A stretch of 64,000 nt of DNA from Chloracidobacterium validum (GCF_018304825.1 NZ_CP072648.1:355501-419500), one strand, 5' to 3'. Positions 28,964-37,825 are shown, numbered from the stretch's first letter. A program made the numbers and translations. Notes: generated from the sequence alone by a model not told the origin.

Positions 28964-29389
28964 AGTTTGCTGTCCTAGGGGTGAGTATTGCTGATAAGCA
29001 AAGTTTGGCGCAGCCGTTTGCGACACTTCTGGTGATGTAAGACGGCGTACTGATTCCAGCCTAGCCTTGGGTAACATTGGCGTATCGTGGTCAACGTATG
29101 GTAGTCCAGTTTGATAGCGTTCACCAGAACATTGCGGCGCTCTGCACTTTTCTATGGTCTTTTGCCCGGTAAGTTGTATATAAACCACCCACCCACTCAC
29201 CGGCTTTTATTGACAAGTACCATGCGCGCTGTCGTCACAAGCACGGGTCATCGTCTTACAGATACCCGACTGCGTGTTCGCGGTGAGGGCATCCGAAGGT
29301 CTTGGTATGGAGGACAGTCCTGGTGCTAACTGGCATGGGGCACCCTTGATTCGGTGCCGGCCGGCAAGGGTAAGACCAAGGGTACGACT
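28964..29389. other. Divergent intergenic region, UDG / HhH protein
   Basis: About 430 bases between two divergent genes, with no gene that I can support. Candidate promoter elements are a TATATA box at 29177-29182 and a TTGACA at 29210-29215, but neither has a good partner hexamer. A GC-rich stretch just before the plus-strand ATG includes GCCGGCCGGC. A long 5' leader of either gene is possible. Confidence 0.4.
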
Positions 29390-30916
29390 ATGGGTTTTTT
29401 CGACCGCTTTTTTGGCAAGAAAAAAGAAGAACCACCCCGCACACCAACCCCCGCCTACGTCCCGCCGGAGCCGCCCCCGCTTCCTACGGGAGGGCGGACT
29501 TGGTCAGGACCGACGGACGTCGCGCCAGAACCGGCTGCGCCACCACCACCAGAGCAGACCTTTGAAACTCGCCCGCTTACCGACGCGCCGCCAGCCGAGC
29601 CTGCGGTCACGGCGGTTGCCGAGCCGGAGGCGCAAAGAAACCTAGTCGCCGCGGTCGAAGCCGAGGACGCATCAGCGTTGCTTGGGGATGACGCTGATTT
29701 TTCAATGCCAGACCTGATCGAGCCGTCAGCGGCGACTGCTTCAGCGGCGTCGGCGCTGGCACCCTTGCCGGCGGGCGATACCACGCAAGATCAAGCCGTT
29801 GTTGGTGTTGTCGGAGAAGTCGTGGTTGGCGCGACACGACTGGAAACGCCGTCGTCTGGAATGGATGTGGCGGACTTGAGCGCCGATGAGGCTGATTTTG
29901 ACCTCCCCACCGCCACTCCGGCTGAATCTGCATCCGCGGCTGAAGCTACTACGGATGGCATCTTCGCGGGTTTTGACGGTGAAGATGACTTGGAGGGCTT
30001 CGACGACGCCTTCGAAAGTATCCTGACGCGCGGAGAAGCGGATGACTTTGGCGAAGACGCTGCGCCGGCCGTCACCACTGACCAGTCTGAGGTACGGACG
30101 CTATTTTCTGAGATTGCGGCCAACTACATTCGCCCGGTCAAAGCCTTTATGATCGAGTTGCGGGCGGGTGCGGCCCGTAAGGAATGGCTAGAAATGTGCC
30201 AGCCGGCGATCAGCAGTCTGGGCAAGTCGGCATTGGGCATGGGCATGGAAGATGTCAGTGATGCTGTCCAGGACTTTGAATCGCTACTATCCGAGGCGCG
30301 GGCCTCGCGGGAGGGGATGGTTAGTGGTGAGCTGCGCGAGCGCATCCTGGACAATTATCAACTGTTGACGGAAATGCTCCCGGCCACTTTTGTGATTGAT
30401 GACAACACGCTTCAGTCCGAAGGCATGATTGTCAACTCGCTACTCAAGCAAATTCCTGAAGTTGGCAAGGTCACGATAGATAAGCTCTATCGCGCCGGGT
30501 TGATCACCATCGAGAGCTTCCTCGTGGGAGCCAAGGAAGACTTGGCCGTGGCGACTGGACTGCCAATTTGGCTAGCCGAAAAGATTGTCGAAAAGTTCAA
30601 GTCTTACCAGCAGGAACTAGAAAGCGGCACGGTGCAATCTGGACGCGATGGGCTCCTGAAGCGCCTTGAACAGCTCACGCGCGATCTCCAGGACGCTCAC
30701 GAAGCCTATGAGATTGCCACCGCGGAAGAGTCGAATAACCCGTCGGCGACTGAAGACCGGCGCTTTTATCGCCAGGCGCGCCAAGAAACGCAGCTTCAAA
30801 TCAACGTGCTCCTGGCGGAGTTGGGCGCTGTTGAGTTGGCGAATGAAATCCAGCGCCTTTCGTTTGAGAAACGGATTGAGCGATTACGGCGCTATGTAGC
30901 GGACGAGCGGCCATAA
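29390..30916 (+). CDS. Acidic protein with Hpt-like and helix-hairpin-helix domains
   Basis: A 508-residue cytoplasmic protein of unknown function. It starts with a basic segment (MGFFDRFFGKKKEEPP), then about 200 residues of Pro/Ala- and Asp/Glu-rich linker. Residues about 230-310 form helices resembling a histidine phosphotransfer bundle (CQPAISSLGKSALGMGMED), but the phospho-accepting His is absent. Residues about 357-404 hold a helix-hairpin-helix (VTIDKLYRAGLITIESFLVG and ATGLPIWLAEKIVEKF). A C-terminal coiled coil runs to the end. The mix of scaffold-type features and the following beta-helix genes suggests a structural or signalling scaffold. The ATG at 29390 gives the clean N-terminus. 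Confidence 0.6.
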   Translation: MGFFDRFFGKKKEEPPRTPTPAYVPPEPPPLPTGGRTWSGPTDVAPEPAAPPPPEQTFETRPLTDAPPAEPAVTAVAEPEAQRNLVAAVEAEDASALLGDDADFSMPDLIEPSAATASAASALAPLPAGDTTQDQAVVGVVGEVVVGATRLETPSSGMDVADLSADEADFDLPTATPAESASAAEATTDGIFAGFDGEDDLEGFDDAFESILTRGEADDFGEDAAPAVTTDQSEVRTLFSEIAANYIRPVKAFMIELRAGAARKEWLEMCQPAISSLGKSALGMGMEDVSDAVQDFESLLSEARASREGMVSGELRERILDNYQLLTEMLPATFVIDDNTLQSEGMIVNSLLKQIPEVGKVTIDKLYRAGLITIESFLVGAKEDLAVATGLPIWLAEKIVEKFKSYQQELESGTVQSGRDGLLKRLEQLTRDLQDAHEAYEIATAEESNNPSATEDRRFYRQARQETQLQINVLLAELGAVELANEIQRLSFEKRIERLRRYVADERP

Positions 30917-31048
30917 TGACATTTCTGGTGGCGGTTCCACACGTAGTTTCAAGACTACCCGGCGTGATGTGCTGGAGCGCAAGGATGATGTGTCAGATTG
31001 AGCGGCATTGCCCACCATATTTGAAAAAACGGCGAAAGGGGTTCCTCC

Positions 31049-32305
31049 ATGCCTGAGTTCACCTTGGAAGAAGTTATTGAACGAGTCACACGCGGCGAAT
31101 CGCTGGAGCGGGCAGATTTGCGCGACCTCGACTTGGCAAAAGCCAATCTCAACAATGCGAACTTACGTCGAGCCGACCTCGAGGGGGCCAACCTGGAAGA
31201 AGCTACCTTGAAGCGCGCAAACTTGGCGAGCGTGAGTTTGCGCGACGCCTTCCTGGTCCGGGCTGACCTGGAAGGGGCTAACTTGCGCGGGGCGGACCTG
31301 GAAAGCGCCAACTTGGAAGGGGCCAACTTGCGCGGAGCTGACTTGTCGCGGGCCAATCTCGAAGGCGCGAATCTTGAGGGCGCTGACCTGACCGATGCGC
31401 GGCTTCCGTCGGCCCAGTTGATTGACGCCAAGCTTGGCGTCGCTACGCTGGAAAACGCGAGCTTCGCCAATGCCGATTTGCGAAATGCCTATCTGGGCGG
31501 GGCAAACCTGACATCCGCGGACTTCCAGAATGCCATCCTGGAGTCGGCTAACTTTGAAGAAGCCCTGCTGACTGGCGCAAACCTGCGTGATGCCGTGCTC
31601 CGGCGGGCAACCTTGCCCGGCGCTGACCTCTCTGGCGCCAAGCTAGAACGTGCCATCCTCGAAGGCGCTGATCTCTCGCAGGTCAGCTTGCAGGATGCGG
31701 ATTGCCGGTACGCAAAGTTTCAGGGGGCGCGCCTGAAGGGCGCTCGGTTCAATCGAACCCGCCTCTACGGGAGTGATTTCTCGGTTGAAGTGGCCGACGG
31801 CGCCCAGGTTGATGAGGTGGACTTCAGCGCCGCAGGCGATGGTTCCCAACTGATTCCGCTTTCAGGACTGGCTGCCTTCCTCAATGGTAAAACCGATGGC
31901 GGCACGGCCTCGCCACAGGCGGCCGTGGCCGTTGCTCCGGCACCGACCAATCGGCGCTACTTTGGCCACGGCGACGTGCTGCGTGACGCCTCATTGGAAT
32001 TTGATGCCGATTCGATTGTCGAAGTGGACGGCCGGTTCTTGAAATGCAACATCACGTTAGGGCAGGGCGCGCAGCTCATCATTGGCCGCGAAGGCTTGCT
32101 GGATGGCTGCCAAGTTCACGGCAGTGGTGTCTTGGTCGTCCACGGACGGTTCACTTCGGAGGCCGCTCCCGGTATTGACGGCGCGCGCCGGATCATCGTT
32201 GGTTCGACCGGGTCGGTCCGTGCGACTGTCAAGCAACCGGCTGGTCATACGCACTTTGCCTTTGAGCCAGGTTGTGTCCTCCGGCTCAAAACGGAACGGG
32301 CTTAG
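31049..32305 (+). CDS. Pentapeptide-repeat protein with a bactofilin-like C-terminal domain
   Basis: A 418-residue protein. Residues about 18-250 are built of A(D/N)Lxx pentapeptide repeats (RADLEGANLRGADLESANLE is typical), predicting a right-handed quadrilateral beta-helix. After an Ala/Pro linker, residues about 300-418 carry short beta strands with Gly turns (IVEVDGRFLKCNITLGQGAQ, HGSGVLVVHGRFTSE) like the beta-helical core of bactofilins. No signal peptide or membrane helix is seen. A true bactofilin gene follows 79 bases later, so both may join the same filament. Ribosome site AAAGGGG precedes the ATG. Confidence 0.75.
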   Translation: MPEFTLEEVIERVTRGESLERADLRDLDLAKANLNNANLRRADLEGANLEEATLKRANLASVSLRDAFLVRADLEGANLRGADLESANLEGANLRGADLSRANLEGANLEGADLTDARLPSAQLIDAKLGVATLENASFANADLRNAYLGGANLTSADFQNAILESANFEEALLTGANLRDAVLRRATLPGADLSGAKLERAILEGADLSQVSLQDADCRYAKFQGARLKGARFNRTRLYGSDFSVEVADGAQVDEVDFSAAGDGSQLIPLSGLAAFLNGKTDGGTASPQAAVAVAPAPTNRRYFGHGDVLRDASLEFDADSIVEVDGRFLKCNITLGQGAQLIIGREGLLDGCQVHGSGVLVVHGRFTSEAAPGIDGARRIIVGSTGSVRATVKQPAGHTHFAFEPGCVLRLKTERA

Positions 32306-32384
32306 TCGAGCCAGTGCGCCCTGATGGCACACCCTGACTGTTAGATTGTTCGATTTTTTCACCCCCATAAGCGAGGAAGTGTTC

Positions 32385-32810
32385 ATGGCGGAGAAACTGA
32401 CAACCGTCGAAGAAGGCAGCGAAGTGACCGGCACGTTGAAATCCACCTGTGGGGTCACGGTGAGTGGTAAAGTGAGCGGCGAACTGCATGCGCCGGCATT
32501 GGTCATTGCCACGACTGGCGCTGTTCACGGCACCGTCAAAGTGGATAAGCTCCATTCCGAAGGTGAACTCTCAGGTCGAATTGACGCCGACACGATTGAG
32601 CTGTCGGGCCGGATCAATGACCAAACCACCATCACCGCCCGTTCGCTTGAAGTCAAAAGCTCAAATGGCGATCAGCCAACTGCAATCTTTGGCAATTGTG
32701 TCATCGAGGTCGGGGTTGACCCGAACGAGCCAGCAGCTCAAGCTCCAGCCCCGGTGAAAGAGGGCAAAGGCAAGAAGGGGCAGTCCGCGCCTGAACCGGC
32801 TGGCGAGTGA
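32385..32810 (+). CDS. Bactofilin (polymer-forming cytoskeletal protein)
   Basis: A 141-residue bactofilin. The DUF583/bactofilin core shows evenly spaced Gly and hydrophobic strands: GSEVTGTLKSTCGVTVSGKV, GELHAPALVIATTGAVHGTV, then LHSEGELSGRIDADTIELSG. The C-terminal tail is Pro/Lys-rich and likely disordered. Bactofilins polymerise without nucleotides and organise cell shape or envelope sites. The ATG at 32385 follows GAGGAAG at 32372-32378; a longer in-frame start at 32346 has no such site. The gene ends 48 bases before a strong hairpin. Confidence 0.9.
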   Translation: MAEKLTTVEEGSEVTGTLKSTCGVTVSGKVSGELHAPALVIATTGAVHGTVKVDKLHSEGELSGRIDADTIELSGRINDQTTITARSLEVKSSNGDQPTAIFGNCVIEVGVDPNEPAAQAPAPVKEGKGKKGQSAPEPAGE

Positions 32811-32857
32811 TTCAGTCCGACACAAAGCTATCTTCCTGACGAAAAGCTGCGGGTTAG

Positions 32858-32911
32858 AACAAACCAAGCAGATTGATGGGCCAAGCGGCACCCGAGTCTG
32901 CTTGGTTTGTT
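32858..32911. terminator. Strong bidirectional hairpin between bactofilin and YHS genes
   Basis: A perfect 15-bp inverted repeat: AACAAACCAAGCAGA at 32858-32872 and TCTGCTTGGTTTGTT at 32897-32911, with a 24-base loop. It lies between the convergent bactofilin and YHS-protein genes. The A/T-rich outer part (TTGGTTTGTT on one strand and its counterpart on the other) suits termination in both directions. Confidence 0.75.
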
Positions 32912-32919
32912 GGGAAGGC

Positions 32920-33231
32920 TTATCTGGAAGATGTCCGTTTGGCTTGCGCCTGCTTGTTCTTAAGCGCGCGGATATACTTACGTGGGTTTTTGTCGAACTT
33001 CGGCTTGCAGGCCGGACAACAGAAATAATAACGCTTGCCTTGGTAAGCACTGTAGGCAGCGTCGGACGGGTCTTCGACCTCCTCCAACATCACGGGACAA
33101 ATTGGCTTTTCTGCCGATGCGGCACCTGCCGCTGGGGATTGTCCACTGACCGCGAAGGCTTCCACCGTAAGCCCTGGGGAAACCAGACTGAGGCTGAGAA
33201 GACAACCTAAGGCACAAACGAAACGAAGCAT
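32920..33231 (-). CDS. Secreted YHS/TRASH-type metal-binding protein
   Basis: A 103-residue exported protein. A signal peptide covers about residues 1-27 (MLRFVCALGCLLSLSLVSPG). The mature protein has one YHS/TRASH-like module: CPVMLEEVEDPSDAAYSAYQ followed by KRYYFCCPACKPKFDKNP, with the Cys-x2-Cys pair and YYFCC pattern used to bind copper or heavy metals. The tail is basic. ATG 33231 gives the proper signal peptide start; a longer frame at 33261 would put ten residues ahead of it. A periplasmic metal carrier or sensor is possible. Confidence 0.8.
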   Translation of the reverse strand: MLRFVCALGCLLSLSLVSPGLTVEAFAVSGQSPAAGAASAEKPICPVMLEEVEDPSDAAYSAYQGKRYYFCCPACKPKFDKNPRKYIRALKNKQAQAKRTSSR

Positions 33232-33331
33232 CTTCAAAAACTCCAAAAGCTGATGGAGCACAAGACAGGCGCCGTTTGAACCGCGCCCAGCTTGTAGGCT
33301 TTAATCGGCTTGATAGTCTTTGAGTTGGAAT

Positions 33332-33754
33332 TTATCTGTGGGCTTGGCCACGTAGGGTCGTCCAGCCTAGCGCCAGTCCGTGCGCAGCGGTTTCCCCAAG
33401 CAACAAACCAAGCGCGCCGCACAAGATGCTGGCGGTCAGATAGCCGACCGACCAGAGCGCCCCATGTTCACGCCAGATGGTCACCGTTTCATACTCGAAG
33501 GTTGAAAACGTCGTAAATGCTCCCAGGAAACCTGTTGTCAGAGCCAGGCGCAGCCACGCCGGGATGCCAATGCGATCAGTCAGCAGGGCAACGATGAAGC
33601 CAAAGCAAAATGAACCGCTGACATTGATGACAAACGTTGGAAAGGGAAACCGCAGTGACCAGCCTCCAAGCGCCGAGAGGCTAATCGCATAACGCAGCAT
33701 CGCGCCGCAGGCACCACCAATTGCTACAACGGCATAATTGACGACAAGAGACAT
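33332..33754 (-). CDS. crcB: Fluoride ion channel CrcB/Fluc
   Basis: A 140-residue membrane protein with four helices, the size of a dimeric Fluc channel. Signature blocks are GGACGAMLRY, FPTFVINVSGSFCFGF and TTGFLGAFTTFSTFEYE; the Asn in the second and the Phe residues in the third line the fluoride path in the family. It exports fluoride and protects against its toxicity. I looked for a fluoride riboswitch in the ~120 bases ahead of it and could not support one. The neighbours are a YHS protein and an MBL hydrolase on the same strand. Confidence 0.93.
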   Translation of the reverse strand: MSLVVNYAVVAIGGACGAMLRYAISLSALGGWSLRFPFPTFVINVSGSFCFGFIVALLTDRIGIPAWLRLALTTGFLGAFTTFSTFEYETVTIWREHGALWSVGYLTASILCGALGLLLGETAAHGLALGWTTLRGQAHR

Positions 33755-33873
33755 AAAACACCGTGGCGTGGCCCGTCAGGTGATCTTGCCATTGCCACGC
33801 TTGGTGGCTACACCGATTGATGAAATGCTGGTGGGCAAGGTGAACAAGCCTTGGTCAACTGTCAGCCTGGAGC

Positions 33874-34722
33874 CTAGTTTGTGACTGGCTGGACGGCATA
33901 TTTTCCGCCTTCAGTTGCGACAATATACCCCCATGGACAAGCGTGGTCATGCTCAAAGATATTGAGCCATCGTTCCGCTGCCGACTGTGGGATCAATCGC
34001 TTTTTATTTTCCAGAAGCTCAACCGGATACAAATCGTATCCCATCACCCAGGCAAAGGGCAGATGCGCCGTGGTGGGTAAAATGTCCGCCCAGTAAAACG
34101 CTGTTTGGCCACCTGACGAAACCCGCACGCACTGGGTGAAGTCATTATGCCCGCGAACTGGCACCACCCACACACCGGGTGAAACCTCGACTTCGCCTTC
34201 AACCAGGACGAACTGGCCCGCCGCGGCGACCGGCTCCCAGTCTTCCCGGAGATAACTGGCGCGATCCCGTTCGTGTGGATGTTGGGCGTGCTCATATTCG
34301 GCGCGCTGAATCACATAACGCGCCTTGGGAAAGGTTGGGCGTACTGTGCCTTGTTCGGTCCGATAGGTGTTGCCACCCGCATGGTCAAAATGCAGATGGG
34401 TATTGATGACCAGCGTCACGTCCTCCGGTGTCAAACCCAGCGCCGCCAGCGACTGGGGAACGGTCGTTTCGTGGGCAATGCCATACATGTCAATGTGTTT
34501 GGCGCTCCATTTCGTGCCGATGCCGGTATCCACGAGAATCGTGTCGTGGGGCGTTCGAACAAGCAATGTGTTCAGGCCGAGCACGATTCGGTGCTTTTCA
34601 TCTGGTGGCGCGACTCGCTCCCACAGCACCCGTGGCACGACGCCGAACATCGCGCCGCCATCCAGGCGAAATGTTCCGTCCGAAACAATGTCAAGCTCAA
34701 CATCACCAAGCGTCAACCCCAT
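33874..34722 (-). CDS. MBL-fold metallo-hydrolase
   Basis: A 282-residue metallo-beta-lactamase-fold enzyme. The metal site motif HxHxDH is THLHFDHAGG near residue 110; further ligands are in VRGHNDFTQCV (His) and FYWADILPTTAHL (Asp/His). The LVDTGIGTKW strand is typical. Similar proteins include lactonases and general hydrolases; the substrate cannot be read. ATG 34722 begins the protein at GLTLGDVELDIVSDGTF, as in relatives; a longer frame begins at 34806 and would overlap the neighbour. Confidence 0.85.
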   Translation of the reverse strand: MGLTLGDVELDIVSDGTFRLDGGAMFGVVPRVLWERVAPPDEKHRIVLGLNTLLVRTPHDTILVDTGIGTKWSAKHIDMYGIAHETTVPQSLAALGLTPEDVTLVINTHLHFDHAGGNTYRTEQGTVRPTFPKARYVIQRAEYEHAQHPHERDRASYLREDWEPVAAAGQFVLVEGEVEVSPGVWVVPVRGHNDFTQCVRVSSGGQTAFYWADILPTTAHLPFAWVMGYDLYPVELLENKKRLIPQSAAERWLNIFEHDHACPWGYIVATEGGKYAVQPVTN

Positions 34723-34753
34723 CCCTATGTCCTCTCTCTTGGCGAATCGTTGG

Positions 34754-35119
34754 CTAATAGCTGCTTGCGCCAAGCGATCCCAAGAAAAAGATGGTGCAAG
34801 CGCCAACGAGCAATACGGGCACTAGAACCGCCAGCAATGCACCTGCCAGGAAACCATACCAACGAAAGTACACGGTTATGAACAGCACGAACGCAATCCC
34901 CAACCCCATCCCGCCGAAGAAGACTAGGTTGGGGATAATCGGCGGCAACCCATAGTTCATCGCGGTGAAAATCAAGAGAAAAAACATGACTGTGCCATAC
35001 GCCAGTGTCCCAAAAAAGCCAAGCAGTGCCTGCAAAATGAATGGGATAGCAACGTTCGGCCGCGGTGGGGTTGGATAGGGAGATGGTCCATAAGCCGGTG
35101 GCTGATTGTAGGATGACAT
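34754..35119 (-). CDS. Small membrane protein with Pro/Tyr-rich N-terminus, unknown
   Basis: I do not recognise this 121-residue protein. The first 20 residues are rich in Tyr and Pro (SSYNQPPAYGPSPYPTPPRP), like the cytoplasmic tails of many small bacterial membrane proteins. Three hydrophobic helices follow (about residues 28-55, 62-82 and 88-115). It lies 10 bases after the 261-residue unknown gene, so the two likely share a transcript. Confidence 0.6.
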   Translation of the reverse strand: MSSYNQPPAYGPSPYPTPPRPNVAIPFILQALLGFFGTLAYGTVMFFLLIFTAMNYGLPPIIPNLVFFGGMGLGIAFVLFITVYFRWYGFLAGALLAVLVPVLLVGACTIFFLGSLGASSY

Positions 35120-35129
35120 GGCGTCCTTC

Positions 35130-35915
35130 TCACGCAGACCGCGCGAAGAGCTTTGAAATCAGTTCCATGACTTCAGCGTGGCCACAGGGCTTGCCGGCCG
35201 TCTGTTCGACGGCTTTGAGCTTGCGCGCCATCTGAAGAATTGGGGCTTCGAGTTCGCCAAACGCTACCTGAAGCGCCGTATGCCGCGCCGCTTTTTCCTC
35301 TGGCGAAAGCTGATTCACCCGGTCGTTGAGATAGTTGACAAACAGGCTCAACATGGCGGCCGCCATTTCAGCAGTGGCCTGAAGCGTCTGTTGCTGCTGC
35401 TTGAGTAGATCGGCCAGTTGTCGCGTCCGTCGCCGGTAAATATCGGCTTCGGCGGCAATTTCCGGCGCCGCGTAGGTGTTTTGCTCAAAGTTGACCGGCG
35501 ACAGTTCCTGCGTAATGCGCCGATACTTTCCAGAGACATATTCCTTGAGAATTGCGTCTGATTCGCTTGTCCCACGGATTTGGAGCTGTTCCTGTAGCTC
35601 GTGCCGGTAGCCGAAGACGCTGCGCAGGTAATCCTGCAAGTCCGGACGCTCCATCGCGCCTAGCTCCATGATCAGCAAGCGGAGGAAATCCTTGTCTTCA
35701 ACCAAACGCGCCAGCCGTTCGAGACGCTGGCGATACTCGCCAACCAGAAAGCGGGTCAGTTTTTCACCGAGTTCCGGCTGGAAGTGAGCAATGCGCTGAC
35801 TCTGCTCGAAGGCCAGGAGCAGCTCCATGTCGTTGATGAGTGAGATGAGGAGTTCGCCGGCGATGGTATCTGTATCAGGAGCCGGCGGCAGTGGCTCGTG
35901 GTTTCCCATAGACAT
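35130..35915 (-). CDS. Alpha-helical protein of unknown function
   Basis: I do not recognise this 261-residue protein. It is almost entirely charged amphipathic helix, rich in Glu, Gln, Arg and Leu, with a Gln-rich coiled-coil segment (RQLADLLKQQQQTLQATAEM) and no signal peptide or membrane helix. The GTG at 35918 would add one Met-equivalent; I use the ATG at 35915. It sits between the PotC-PotD fusion and a small membrane protein. A structural or regulatory role is only a guess from composition. Confidence 0.6.
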   Translation of the reverse strand: MSMGNHEPLPPAPDTDTIAGELLISLINDMELLLAFEQSQRIAHFQPELGEKLTRFLVGEYRQRLERLARLVEDKDFLRLLIMELGAMERPDLQDYLRSVFGYRHELQEQLQIRGTSESDAILKEYVSGKYRRITQELSPVNFEQNTYAAPEIAAEADIYRRRTRQLADLLKQQQQTLQATAEMAAAMLSLFVNYLNDRVNQLSPEEKAARHTALQVAFGELEAPILQMARKLKAVEQTAGKPCGHAEVMELISKLFARSA

Positions 35916-35978
35916 CACACAGGGGGCTTTTACACAGGCGGCTTTTCGACCAGGTGGCTGCTGTTCAGCGCGTGGCAG

Positions 35979-37817
35979 TTATTTGGATTTGATGACCGTC
36001 CAATAGTAGTCGTATCGCGGTAAAATTGCACCGACATCTTCAATGACCGTGCACTTTTGAAGAAGATGCTCCGGCGGGAAAACATAGGGATTTTCAGCCC
36101 AAGTGGGCGGTAACAGCGCCCGCGCTGTCCGATTGGGGGTGCCATAGCCGGTGACTTGAACGATTTCCGCCGAGGCCTGGGGTTCGAGAATGTAATCCAT
36201 GAACCGCTCGGCCAGTTCCGGGTGCGCTGCATTGGCCGGGATGGCCAGGCAATCCACGGCCCGCGTGCCACCTTCCCTGGGCACCACAAAGGCGATGTTC
36301 GGGTTCTGCCGCGCTGCTTTGGCAATCTGACCGTTGAAGCCCTGAACCAACCAAGCTTCGCCGTTGAGCAAGAGTTGCTCGAACGTCGCGCTGTCGTAGG
36401 TCAAAACCAGTGATTTCTGGGCGGTGAGGTCAGCGGCCGCCTGCTGAAGCTCCGCTTCGTCACGGCTATTGGGGGAGGCTCCCCGCCGGCGCAAAGCCGC
36501 GCCAAAGCATTCCCGAATATCATCGAGCATGGCGATGCGCCCGCGGTACCGCGCATCCCAGAGGGCATCCCAGCTTGCCACGGGTTCGCTGACTTTGTCG
36601 CGGCGGTAACCAATCCCCGTGATGACGAAGGTGTACGGGACGGTGTAGCGATTTTCAGGGTCATAGGATGCGCCAAGAAAGGCTGGATCGAGATGGTGCC
36701 AGTTGGTCAGTCGTGACCGGTCAATCGGTCGGAGCAGTCCCTCGCGCACCAGGATGCCAACCAAGTAATCACTCGGCGCAATGAGGTCATACCGCGCCAC
36801 GCCGGTCTGCAACTTGGCAAGCAAGGCTTCGTTGGAATCGTAGGTCTCAACCACCACGCGGCAGCGATAGCGTTGTTCAAAGTCGCGGAGCAGCCGTTCG
36901 GATGTGTAGTTTGACCAAATGTAGATATGAAGCGTCGTCTCACTTGCCATGTGGGGAGGTGGTCCCAGGGCAACGGCCGTTAGTCCCAGAAAGCCGGCCC
37001 CCACACTGAGCCGTCCCCAGCGCGGCAGTCGCCGGAGGCGTTGCGCAACCTGGGCTAAACCAACCAACACGACTGTGGATATCAGCAACAGGCTGGTCGC
37101 CGCATTGATTTCAGGCGAAACGCCCGTCTTCATTTTTGAGTAGAGCAGCACCGGGAACGTCGTCACACCGTCGCCTGACACCAGGCTGGTTATGACGCAA
37201 TCGTCAAGCGAGAGGGCAAAACAGAGCAGTCCACTGCCGGTCAGCGCCGGCGCCAGCCACGGGAGGGTCACGTTCCAAAATGCGGCGACTGGCGTTGCGC
37301 CTAGGTCGCGGGCGGCCTCCAGCCATCGCTCATCAAAGCTGGCCAGTCGCGCCCGGACAATGAACACCACATACGAAGTGCAAAATGCCACGTGCGCCAG
37401 TAAGACCGACCAGAAGCCCAGCGCCAGTCCCACCTGGGCAAACAGGGCCACCGACGCAAAACCAATGACAACCTCCGGCAGGAGTACCGGCAGATAAAAT
37501 AAACGCTCCAGCCACGATTGCCCAGGAAGGCGATGCTTGCCCAGCGCCAGCCCGGCCAGTGTGCCTATAACCAACGCCGTTACCGTGGTGGCGAGGGCGA
37601 CTCGTAAGCTGGTTTGAATGGCGGTGAGCAGGGACGGATTGGAAGCCGCCTTGACATACCACGCGCCAACGAACCCAGCCTTGAAATCAGCCGTCGGCTG
37701 TGCCGTCAGCGATACCCAAATGAGGGTCAGCAGTGGCGCGTAAAGGTAGATATAAACCAGACTGGTCAGCGTGACGAGCTTCCATGGCGCACGCGCGCGC
37801 CCTGTCCAGTCCGGCAT
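35979..37817 (-). CDS. Fused polyamine-type ABC permease and substrate-binding protein (PotC-PotD)
   Basis: A 612-residue two-part protein. Residues about 1-285 are a PotC-type permease with six helices and the EAA loop (EAARDLGATPVAAFWNVTLP). Residues about 290-612 are a PotD-type periplasmic binding protein starting with TLHIYIWSNYTSERLLRDFE, with YDLIAPSDYLVGILVREGL and VPYTFVITGIGYRRD. The last permease-side helix would anchor the binding domain to the membrane. Such PotC-PotD fusions exist in some bacteria. No potA or potB is adjacent. Substrate could be spermidine/putrescine or another small cation. DHH gene lies 8 bases upstream. Confidence 0.88.
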   Translation of the reverse strand: MPDWTGRARAPWKLVTLTSLVYIYLYAPLLTLIWVSLTAQPTADFKAGFVGAWYVKAASNPSLLTAIQTSLRVALATTVTALVIGTLAGLALGKHRLPGQSWLERLFYLPVLLPEVVIGFASVALFAQVGLALGFWSVLLAHVAFCTSYVVFIVRARLASFDERWLEAARDLGATPVAAFWNVTLPWLAPALTGSGLLCFALSLDDCVITSLVSGDGVTTFPVLLYSKMKTGVSPEINAATSLLLISTVVLVGLAQVAQRLRRLPRWGRLSVGAGFLGLTAVALGPPPHMASETTLHIYIWSNYTSERLLRDFEQRYRCRVVVETYDSNEALLAKLQTGVARYDLIAPSDYLVGILVREGLLRPIDRSRLTNWHHLDPAFLGASYDPENRYTVPYTFVITGIGYRRDKVSEPVASWDALWDARYRGRIAMLDDIRECFGAALRRRGASPNSRDEAELQQAAADLTAQKSLVLTYDSATFEQLLLNGEAWLVQGFNGQIAKAARQNPNIAFVVPREGGTRAVDCLAIPANAAHPELAERFMDYILEPQASAEIVQVTGYGTPNRTARALLPPTWAENPYVFPPEHLLQKCTVIEDVGAILPRYDYYWTVIKSK

Positions 37818-37825
37818 CCCTACCC

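Noticed and set aside
33755-33873. Fluoride riboswitch ahead of crcB
   Set aside because: The sequence before crcB does not show the pseudoknot-forming conserved bases I would expect.
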